A stretch of 64,000 bases of DNA, taken from Propionispora vibrioides. GTDB lineage: Bacteria; Bacillota; Negativicutes; Propionisporales; Propionisporaceae. Position 1 is the stretch's first letter, and every line of letters begins with the position of its first letter. Both the position numbers and the translations under genes were made by a program. This document shows, piece after piece, positions 57,890 to 64,000 of the stretch. The notes under the pieces were generated by a model, which was not told the origin of the DNA, did not search any database, and worked only from the letters and a program-made list of their open reading frames with translations. The DNA is taken from contig NZ_FODY01000003.1 in assembly GCF_900110485.1 (NCBI RefSeq), positions 1-64,000 of the forward strand. The letters run 5' to 3'.

Positions 57890-57998
57890 CGTGTTTAAAG
57901 ACTATCCGAAACGGCTCCTGACGGTGCTTTTTACGCCATGCTTCGTTAGATTTTTTTGAAATAGGAGCCCCTATTTCTACAAAAATTTACCTTGCCTG
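57890..57998 (-). repeat. possible partial MITE-like repeat, copy 4
   Basis: The stretch TCCTGACGGTGCTTTTTACG resembles the centre of copy 3 read backwards, and an internal hairpin (GAAATAGGAGC / CCCCTATTTC) recalls the Y-arm in copy 1. The terminal repeats are not clear, so this is a degenerate or unrelated element. Confidence 0.35.
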
Positions 57999-58007
57999 GC
58001 GCAAAGA

Positions 58008-58547
58008 TCACTCGCCATGAACCATTCCGTTAGCCTCCAAATACACCCTAGCTTCTTGCGTATAATTAAGTGCAGACTGGTGAATGGCGGCAATCTCTTC
58101 TTCCGTCAGAGTACGCACCACCCGGCCAGGTGAACCCATTACCAAAGAGTTAGGTGGAATTTTCTTATGCTCGGTGACCAAAGCACCGGCTCCGATGATA
58201 CAGTTTTCGCCAATTTCACAGTAACTTAACAGGATAGCGCCCATGCCGATCAAACAATTGTCACCGACCGTACAGCCATGAATGACCGCATTATGCCCGA
58301 CCGTCACAAAATCACCGATCACGGCAGGAAAGTCGTGCATGACATGAACGGTAGAGTTATCCTGAATGTTGGTATAGCGGCCAACTTTGATGGGATGAAT
58401 ATCACCGCGGAGAACAGTATTATACCAGATATTCGCATATTCGCCAAGAGTTACATCACCAATTATATAGGCTCCCGGTGCAACAAACACATTATCAGGC
58501 ACCTGTGGCGCCCGGCCTTGATAGGCGATTAACGCTTTCTGCCTCAA
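58008..58547 (-). CDS. gamma-carbonic-anhydrase-like protein
   Basis: A 179-residue left-handed beta-helix protein. Hexapeptide repeats and the metal-type histidines in TVGHNAVIHGC are present. The YrdA/CaiE/PaaY group often has carbonic anhydrase or metal-binding folds; enzyme activity is unproven. It directly follows the M42 peptidase gene. Confidence 0.85.
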   Translation of the reverse strand: MRQKALIAYQGRAPQVPDNVFVAPGAYIIGDVTLGEYANIWYNTVLRGDIHPIKVGRYTNIQDNSTVHVMHDFPAVIGDFVTVGHNAVIHGCTVGDNCLIGMGAILLSYCEIGENCIIGAGALVTEHKKIPPNSLVMGSPGRVVRTLTEEEIAAIHQSALNYTQEARVYLEANGMVHGE

Positions 58548-58548
58548 T

Positions 58549-59628
58549 TCACATCACCATTTCCTTATACTGTGTTTCATCCAGCCGTTTTAGCACAGCC
58601 ACCAGCAGGCGCACTGCCGCTTCATAATCTCCGCTGTGAATCACACTGTTATGGCTGTGAAGGTAGCGGGTGGGTATGCTCAACACGAGACTGGGAACAC
58701 CCTGACCATGGATATGAATCCGTCCGGCATCGGTCCCGCCGCCCTCAGTGAATTCAAGCTGGTAGGGAATCTGATTTTGTTCGGCCGTTTCAATGACAAA
58801 GTCTCGCAGCTTGGTATGAGGAATCATACTGGCGTCATAAATACTTATGGCTACTCCCTTGCCCAGCTTGCTGGAGGCCTGATCACTGGTTACGCCCGGC
58901 GTATCGCCCGCCACACAGGTGTCAATTGCCAAAGCAAGATCGGGATCAATGACACCGGAACTAGTCTTGGCACCCCGCAGTCCCACTTCCTCCTGCACCG
59001 TGCCGACACCGTACACCGTATTCGGATGCGATTCCCCCTGCAAGGCCAGCAAAACATCACTCATAATGGCACATCCCACCCGGTTATCCCAGGCCTTGGC
59101 CAGCAAAAATTGCGGATTGGCCATGACGGTAAATTCACTGTAAGGCACAACGGCATCGCCAGGACGGACGCCCAGCCGCCTAGCCTCTTCTTCATCGGCC
59201 GCGCCGATATCAATATACATATCCTTTTTCGGCACGATTTTTTTTCTTTCTTCCGGCGTTAATATATGGGGCGGCTTACTGCCAATCACACCGGGCAGAT
59301 CGCCTTTAGCCGTCAGCACAGTAACCCGCTGTCCCAGCATGACCTGCTCCCACCAGCCACCCAGGGTGGTAAACTTCAAGAAACCTTCTTTGGTAATATG
59401 TTTGATCATAAATCCGATTTCATCCATATGGCTGGCCAGCATAATCTTGGGAGCACCGGCTGTTCCCTGCTGCTTGAAGATAATGCTGCCGATTTTATCA
59501 TGCGTTATTTCAGTACAACCCCGCAGGCGGTCTGCCAGCAATTTTTTTACTCGTCCCTCAAAGCCGGAAGCACCGGGCACCTCGGCGAGCTGTTTTAACC
59601 AGGTTAATGTTTCGGTATTCAACGCCAT
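58549..59628 (-). CDS. M42 family metallopeptidase
   Basis: A 359-residue dinuclear-zinc aminopeptidase of the glutamyl/tetrahedral type. Metal ligands are in ASHMDEIGF, GVGTVQEEVGLRGA and AIDTC. The C-terminal H in IPTRYLHSHNSV completes the site. Acts on short peptides in the cytoplasm. Confidence 0.93.
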   Translation of the reverse strand: MALNTETLTWLKQLAEVPGASGFEGRVKKLLADRLRGCTEITHDKIGSIIFKQQGTAGAPKIMLASHMDEIGFMIKHITKEGFLKFTTLGGWWEQVMLGQRVTVLTAKGDLPGVIGSKPPHILTPEERKKIVPKKDMYIDIGAADEEEARRLGVRPGDAVVPYSEFTVMANPQFLLAKAWDNRVGCAIMSDVLLALQGESHPNTVYGVGTVQEEVGLRGAKTSSGVIDPDLALAIDTCVAGDTPGVTSDQASSKLGKGVAISIYDASMIPHTKLRDFVIETAEQNQIPYQLEFTEGGGTDAGRIHIHGQGVPSLVLSIPTRYLHSHNSVIHSGDYEAAVRLLVAVLKRLDETQYKEMVM

Positions 59629-59640
59629 CCCTCCTGTCTT

Positions 59641-59809
59641 CTAGAAAACTGCTGATTTAATGAACACACCGGCACGACAAGAAATTGTTCTGCCGGCCAG
59701 AAAAAAACAGCCGCAAAATTAGCAGCGCCTTTGCAAGGTTTTTTCGCCACAGTCAGGCGAAAAAGCCTCTGTCGTAATGTATGCTGTGAATAAATCAGTG
59801 TTCTCCTAA
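59641..59809 (+). repeat. MITE-like repeat, copy 2
   Basis: Left end CTGCTGATTTAATGA and right end AATAAATCAGTG face each other as in copy 1, and the right half (CACAGTCAGGCGAAAAAGC) matches copy 3. It lies in the gap ahead of the M42 gene. The rest of the gap up to 59986 holds nothing I recognise, apart from CTAGGGAACC at about 59903, which equals a repeat end and may be a further remnant. Confidence 0.7.
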
Positions 59810-59986
59810 ATCTTAGTGTGCGGCAAACCAGGCTTTCTATTCGTCGCCACACCATCATTATAGTGGGAGATGGGATTCATTGTCAAAAGGTATCGCTCCG
59901 CACTAGGGAACCGGTGGGGTTATGGAGTGTAGCACAAAAAAAGGCCGGCGATACACATTAGGTTCTCGCCAGTTGAGACACTAATA

Positions 59987-60019
59987 AGAACTCCACCGAA
60001 GCCGTTCAGTGGAGTTCTT
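59987..60019 (-). terminator. terminator after htpX
   Basis: AGAACTCCAC and GTGGAGTTCT form a 10-bp stem just after the htpX stop. Confidence 0.7.
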
Positions 60020-60029
60020 TAAAAACAAT

Positions 60030-60896
60030 TTATATGCGCTCAGCCAGCTCTTGGAGCCGCGCGATCCGGTCTTTTGTACTGGGATGGGTACTGAATAGAT
60101 TGGCTAGCAACCCTCGGGAGCCGGAACTAAAAGGGCTGACAATAAACATATGGGAGGTCGAGGGAGTCGCCTCCGGCATAAGCTTACTGGCGGCATGATA
60201 TTCCAGCTTTTCCAGTGCCCGAGCCAGCGCCAGCGGATTTCCCGCTATGGAGGCACCGGTTTCGTCGGCCAGATATTCCCGTGATCGTGAAACACCAAGC
60301 TGTAGCAAAGTAGCGGCTAATGGTGTCAGTATGATGAGAATCAGGCCTTCCATGGCCCGGCCAAGCAGACTGCCTTCTTCACCATTGCGTCCTGCTCCCC
60401 AAAAAACCGCCCATTGGGCAATATGGGCAATGGCAGTGATCATGCCAGCCAAACTGGCAACGATCGAACTGACCAGAGTATCCCGGTTCCTGATATGGGC
60501 CAGTTCATGAGCGATGACCCCTTCCAATTCCACCGGGTCCACCACTTTCAACATTCCTGTGGTGACGGCAACCGCCGCTTGGTGCGGATTGCGTCCGGTA
60601 GCAAAGGCATTGGGCGCATCGGTCTGGATAATATATACTTTCGGCATAGGCAGTTTGGCCTTTTGAGCCAGCGCGGCGACTATGCGGATTAAATCAGGAG
60701 ATTCTTTGGCGGTAACCTCCTGTGCCCCATACATGCCGAGCACAATTCGGTCACCGAACCAATACGTAACAAAATTGATAACCATGGATATGACAAACAT
60801 AACCGTCATGCCTTCACTGCCACCGCACAGGCTTCCTATCGCCAGCAGCAGCCCCGTTAAACCGGCAAGCAGAACGGTTGTCCTAACGTTGTTCAT
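60030..60896 (-). CDS. htpX: protease HtpX homologue
   Basis: A 288-residue membrane zinc protease. Four hydrophobic segments surround the HEXXH site (VIAHELAHIRNRD), and the third ligand is in REYLADETGA. It helps quality control of membrane proteins under stress. Confidence 0.94.
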   Translation of the reverse strand: MNNVRTTVLLAGLTGLLLAIGSLCGGSEGMTVMFVISMVINFVTYWFGDRIVLGMYGAQEVTAKESPDLIRIVAALAQKAKLPMPKVYIIQTDAPNAFATGRNPHQAAVAVTTGMLKVVDPVELEGVIAHELAHIRNRDTLVSSIVASLAGMITAIAHIAQWAVFWGAGRNGEEGSLLGRAMEGLILIILTPLAATLLQLGVSRSREYLADETGASIAGNPLALARALEKLEYHAASKLMPEATPSTSHMFIVSPFSSGSRGLLANLFSTHPSTKDRIARLQELAERI

Positions 60897-61022
60897 ATCA
60901 AAACCTCCAGGGATTGTAATAAAGGACCTGCTACCTTTGCCAGATATTTTTGGCCATCACCTCCCCATATTTTGCACGCATTATCATTATATGTATTTTA
61001 GCGAAAATTAACAATAGTCAAA

Positions 61023-61463
61023 TTATACGTTCTTTTCTATTTTTTCCTTAATGCAGCGCAACATATTCATACTGTTGTCACGGACTTTCTTTTTCAAAAT
61101 GGGATTAAGCAGTCCGGCTATCATGGGAATTCCGAAATCAAAATCAACCGTCAATCTGATCTCGGTTCCGTCCACCAGCGGCAACAGCCGCCATTCGCCT
61201 TCGAACTTTTTCAAATCCCCTGCAAGCTGTTTATAGACAATATGCATGGCAGCATCGTCAAAAAGATCCAGTTCGCGCCATTTAATGATACGCCCGTCCA
61301 CATTGGACACCCAGTCACTTACGGTACTGCCAGCCGTGCGCTCCACAACCGTAACACTGACCAGATCGGGCATGAATTCGGGATACTTTTCCATATCCTT
61401 AATAAAAGGATATGCCACGACCGGTTCACATTGGACCGGCAAAGAAACTTCGACATAAGGCAT
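61023..61463 (-). CDS. SRPBCC/polyketide-cyclase-like protein
   Basis: A 146-residue START-like (RatA/COQ10-type) protein. VSLPVQCEPVVAYPFIKD and the C-terminal helix are typical. It binds a hydrophobic ligand of unknown nature. Only 11 bp separate it from the upstream aminotransferase gene, so they are probably co-transcribed. Confidence 0.8.
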   Translation of the reverse strand: MPYVEVSLPVQCEPVVAYPFIKDMEKYPEFMPDLVSVTVVERTAGSTVSDWVSNVDGRIIKWRELDLFDDAAMHIVYKQLAGDLKKFEGEWRLLPLVDGTEIRLTVDFDFGIPMIAGLLNPILKKKVRDNSMNMLRCIKEKIEKNV

Positions 61464-61474
61464 GCCAAATCCTC

Positions 61475-62728
61475 CTATAGTTCATCTAACAAATCCGCAG
61501 CGGCAGCCAGTGCTGCTGCAAGCGCTTCAATCACCTGGTCAATCACCGGCAGCGGCAGGTTCAGCGGTGGCTCCAGACGGATGACCTTCGGGTTGTTGAG
61601 AGTATAGGCAACCAAAATTCCCCGGGAAATCAATTCCGCCATGACCACTCCGCCCAGCCCTTCCTGAGCCAGCTCCAGACCAAGCATAAGCCCGATACCC
61701 CGGACCTCTTTAATGACGGCAGGATACTGGTGCTGCAAATCGGTCAGACGGCGAAGAAAATAGGTTCCAGCCACAGCCGCCTGTTCAGCCAACCCTTCTT
61801 CCTGTAACACCCGGATGGTCTCCTGTCCGGCAACGCAGGCCAGAGGATTGCCACCAAAGGTGGAAGTATGTAAAAAGGGACTGGCAATCAGTTTTTCCCA
61901 AAGCGGTGGCCTGGCAATAAACGCTCCGATGGGCATCACCCCGCCTCCCAAGGCTTTGGCCAGTGTCAGAATATCCGGTACGACGCCCGCGTGTTCCACT
62001 GCGAACATTTTACCGGTCCGGCCCAGCCCTGTCTGCACCTCGTCACAAATCATCACGGCCTGGTGAGCATCACATAAAGTCCGGATCGCGCGCAGATAAT
62101 CGGGTGACGGTACGATAATCCCGCCTTCTCCCTGAACAGGTTCGACAATCACAGCCGCCGTCACCTTGTCTACCGCCTGCTCCATCGCAGCCACATCACC
62201 GTAAGGCACATGGACAAAGCCTTCCAGCAACGGCCGAAAGGGCTCGCAAAATACTGCCCGCCCAGTAGCACTTAAAGCGCCGAAGGTCTTGCCATGAAAA
62301 GCGTTAACCGTCGATACCACCTTGACTCGTCCCGTATGCAGCCGCGCCAGCTTTAAAGCCCCTTCCACGGCCTCGGCACCACTGTTGCCGAAAAAACTAA
62401 ACTGCAGATCCCCCGGTGTAATGGAAGCCAACAAAGCAGCCAGGTCGGCCATCTCTTTATTGAACAACACCTTGCCTGATAAAGGCATTCTGTCCAGTTG
62501 GCGCTTCACGGCAGCCACTACCCGTGGATGGCGGTGCCCTAAACTGAACACCCCGTAGCCGCCAAGACAATCAATATATTCTTTACCGTTGCTATCGGTT
62601 ATACTATAGCCTTGCGCTTCCCATTCCACAGCATTCAGCCCCATAAAGCGAAACAGCCTGGCCAAAGCTGGATTAACAAATTGCTCGTAATGCTCGATAG
62701 TTTGGCTGACCACAGTATCCGTATCCAT
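61475..62728 (-). CDS. class III aminotransferase, putrescine-aminotransferase-like
   Basis: A 417-residue PLP enzyme of the ornithine/acetylornithine/putrescine group. The PLP lysine is in LTLAKALGGGVMPIG, the phosphate-binding GNSGAEAVEGALKLAR and the DEVQTGLGRTGK motif are intact. The N-terminal part (PALARLFRFMGLN) resembles YgjG-type putrescine aminotransferases. Substrate could also be another omega-amine. Confidence 0.85.
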   Translation of the reverse strand: MDTDTVVSQTIEHYEQFVNPALARLFRFMGLNAVEWEAQGYSITDSNGKEYIDCLGGYGVFSLGHRHPRVVAAVKRQLDRMPLSGKVLFNKEMADLAALLASITPGDLQFSFFGNSGAEAVEGALKLARLHTGRVKVVSTVNAFHGKTFGALSATGRAVFCEPFRPLLEGFVHVPYGDVAAMEQAVDKVTAAVIVEPVQGEGGIIVPSPDYLRAIRTLCDAHQAVMICDEVQTGLGRTGKMFAVEHAGVVPDILTLAKALGGGVMPIGAFIARPPLWEKLIASPFLHTSTFGGNPLACVAGQETIRVLQEEGLAEQAAVAGTYFLRRLTDLQHQYPAVIKEVRGIGLMLGLELAQEGLGGVVMAELISRGILVAYTLNNPKVIRLEPPLNLPLPVIDQVIEALAAALAAAADLLDEL

Positions 62729-62891
62729 AATGACCTCCCGCTTGCCTTATATGGTATATATTCCTATTTATACATAGAATGTCCACTTTTTATGCATATT
62801 TTTCCTGTCAGCCTCCAGAAAAAACAAAAAGGATACCTTATAGAAAACTATAAAGCATCCTTACGTAAGCCATATGATAACCACCAGAAAC

Positions 62892-62912
62892 AAAAAAAGG
62901 CTTTCCAGCCGG
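62892..62912 (-). terminator. terminator after the tRNA-Leu pair
   Basis: GGCT and AGCC with a GGAA loop are followed by seven T residues on the minus strand, 12 bp after the end of tRNA-Leu (GAG). Confidence 0.75.
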
Positions 62913-62923
62913 TTTTTACTAAA

Positions 62924-63009
62924 TGGTGCGGTAGACTGGATTTGAACCAGCACGGAGTTGCCCCCGCCAGCCCCTCAAGCTGGTGCGTCTGCCGTTCCGC
63001 CACTACCGC
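62924..63009 (-). tRNA. tRNA-Leu (GAG)
   Basis: An 86-nt class II tRNA with acceptor GCGGTAG/CTACCGC, anticodon arm CCAGC-TTGAGGG-GCTGG (anticodon GAG), a long variable arm and encoded CCA. Reads CUC and CUU. Confidence 0.95.
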
Positions 63010-63113
63010 GCAACTTATGGATAGGACGTTCTTCGCTACCGCTCAGAACTAAGCGATTCACTCATGTTCTTACTTCGCCTATCGGCTCAGAACAACATAG
63101 TTTACTGCTTATA

Positions 63114-63199
63114 TGGTGCGGTCGAGTGGATTTGAACCACCACGAGGTTGCCCCCACTAGCTCCTGAGGCTAGCGCGTCTGCCGTTCCGCCACGACCGC
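63114..63199 (-). tRNA. tRNA-Leu (CAG)
   Basis: An 86-nt class II tRNA with acceptor GCGGTCG/CGACCGC, anticodon arm CTAGC-CTCAGGA-GCTAG (anticodon CAG) and encoded CCA. Reads CUG. About 100 bp from the GAG gene in the same direction, suggesting one transcript. Confidence 0.95.
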
Positions 63200-63356
63200 A
63201 TCTATCTGTTCACTGCAGCTCTTCTGAACTGTTTGTTCAGTTGTTAGCTACATTTGATATTCTAGCATACATAACATAGCTTTGCAAGAGGAAATTTGAT
63301 TTTTTTTAAAAAATCATCTAAGTTTCTTTCCAAAGCCCTTTGACGCGGGACAATGC

Positions 63357-63385
63357 TTGACATTCCTGATCTTTCGTAGGATACT
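63357..63385 (+). promoter_or_regulatory. promoter of the small repeat-protein gene
   Basis: TTGACA, a 17-nt spacer and GATACT on the plus strand, 22 bp ahead of the start at 63408. Confidence 0.7.
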
Positions 63386-63407
63386 AAAATTAAAGGAGGC
63401 GATCACC

Positions 63408-63782
63408 GTGGCTATTTCCATTTTACGGAATCAGTCCTCAGGCTTGGATAAACCAAAACTATCTGCCGAACAATTGCAGCGTATAAATAACAGCCTGAAC
63501 CAGCCGGCTGCCGATACCTCGACCGACGATGCGTCCGCGACGCCCGCTTATATCGTAGAGTTGAGCAACACAGCTTTACAGCAGTCTTCAACAAACCAGG
63601 TACAAACTGCCCAGACGGGAGACATAGCGCAAAATTCAATCAACACCGACACCAGCTACCAGGATTCCCCGGCTTATATTGTTGAATTGAGCGCGACCGC
63701 TCTTGCTTTACAAAAACAACGGCTAAGCCCGGAGCAGGATCAAACCAAATCGACCAGTAAAACATTAATTGCCCAGTTATAA
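63408..63782 (+). CDS. small hypothetical protein with duplicated PAYIVELS motif
   Basis: A 124-residue polar protein rich in Q, S, T and N. I chose a GTG start at 63408 because AGGAGG lies 9 nt before it; the ATG at 63357 is inside the promoter. The motif PAYIVELS-x-TAL occurs twice, about 47 residues apart. No signal peptide or membrane segment. I do not recognise the family; the repeated motif suggests two copies of a short binding element. Confidence 0.75.
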   Translation: MAISILRNQSSGLDKPKLSAEQLQRINNSLNQPAADTSTDDASATPAYIVELSNTALQQSSTNQVQTAQTGDIAQNSINTDTSYQDSPAYIVELSATALALQKQRLSPEQDQTKSTSKTLIAQL

Positions 63783-63844
63783 GCAACGGTCCGGCTACTT
63801 CCAGCGGACATCTGATAATGATTCCCCATATGACCAATGATGTA

Positions 63845-63886
63845 AAAAGACTGTCAGCCAGGCATTTTGCCTTCCGACAGTCTTTT
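63845..63886. terminator. bidirectional terminator at the right end
   Basis: AAAAGACTGTC and GACAGTCTTTT with a 20-nt loop serve the repeat-protein gene on the plus strand and the convergent partial gene on the minus strand. Confidence 0.8.
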
Positions 63887-63890
63887 GTCA

Positions 63891-64000
63891 TTACCGGAAT
63901 CCCCACTGCCAGGCGTTCCACAACGCTCCCGCCGGACCGGGTTTATAGTTTGCTATATTTTTTTTCACCGCAGCCAGTTGGGTGTGAAAATACAGCGGCA
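63891..64000 (-). CDS. C-terminal end of an unknown protein, cut by the window edge
   Basis: A minus-strand frame is open from the window edge to a TAA at 63891-63893. The last 35 residues (HTQLAAVKKNIANYKPGP, then ALWNAWQWGFR) look protein-like. The stop lies right before a shared terminator, as expected for a gene end. Not assignable to a family from this fragment. Confidence 0.45.
   Translation of the reverse strand, partial: PLYFHTQLAAVKKNIANYKPGPAGALWNAWQWGFR

Noticed and set aside
59619-59858. 79-codon minus-strand frame ahead of the M42 peptidase
   Set aside because: It lies across repeat copy 2 and has no ribosome binding site.

Overview
The window looks like a chromosomal segment of a spore-forming anaerobe of the Negativicutes (Sporomusaceae-like). 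SpoVS, YlbJ and a SpoVM-like micro-protein point to endospores. The ylxM-ffh-rpsP-trmD-rplS-lepB order, the FapR-controlled fatty acid operon and FabK in place of FabI are Firmicutes traits. An iron-only nitrogenase and a PduO-type cobalamin adenosyltransferase fit an anaerobic, corrinoid-using diazotroph. The taxonomic placement is an inference from gene content. Nearly everything is transcribed from the minus strand.

Layout. 1-300: the tail of an IS transposase. 464-13345 (minus): one long housekeeping block running from a clear promoter at 13396-13424 through ylxM, ffh, rpsP, khpA, ylqD, rimM, trmD, an RNA methyltransferase, rplS, lepB, rbgA, a ClpP-like protein, rnhB, ylqG/ylqH-like genes, yraN and comM. 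13590-14522 (plus): a one-component regulator with an excisionase-type HTH fused to a molybdate-binding-protein-like domain. 14609-23044 (minus): the iron-only nitrogenase cluster anfH-anfD-anfG-anfK, a HEPN-like gene, a glutamine amidotransferase, a flavin-binding protein, nifB, nifI1 and nifI2. 23045-23792: a gene-free interval with two tandem small-RNA-like modules on the plus strand and a separate minus-strand promoter/terminator pair. 23793-38085 (minus): ftsY, smc, spoVS, a radical SAM gene, rnc and the fatty acid operon, headed by fapR at 38111 with its own operator. 38819-46073: rpmF, yceD, ackA, tmcAL, a patatin-like gene, ylbJ, coaD and rsmD. 46218-51864 (minus): an amino-sugar recovery operon, nagR-nagE-murQ-nagA-nagB plus a PTS EIIA. 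52011-62728: cell-wall hydrolase, tRNA-Pro, rpoZ-like gene, EF-G paralogue, SpoVM-like peptide, cobalamin adenosyltransferase, ndk, gamma-carbonic-anhydrase-like protein, M42 peptidase, htpX and a class III aminotransferase. 62924-64000: two tRNA-Leu genes, a small protein with an internal repeat, and the tail of one more gene.

How parts connect. AnfHDGK reduces N2 without Mo or V. NifB makes the Fe-S core of the cofactor. NifI1/NifI2 are PII-type proteins that in other anaerobes switch nitrogenase off post-translationally. The neighbouring regulator is a plausible metal-availability sensor. In the amino-sugar operon, NagE imports and phosphorylates GlcNAc, the separate EIIA supplies its phosphate, MurQ feeds in MurNAc-6-P, and NagA/NagB lead to fructose-6-P under NagR.

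The most unusual signal is upstream of anfH. Two copies, 251 bp apart, each carry a TTGAAA-17-TATAAT promoter, a nearly identical 30-nt 5' segment, and a terminator hairpin whose 13-nt apex (7-nt loop plus closing pairs) is invariant while the outer stem changes in a compensatory way. I know of no described RNA that matches this. A second theme is a family of roughly 170-bp repeats with inverted ends that also supply the stop codons of nifB and of the radical SAM gene at 28956.
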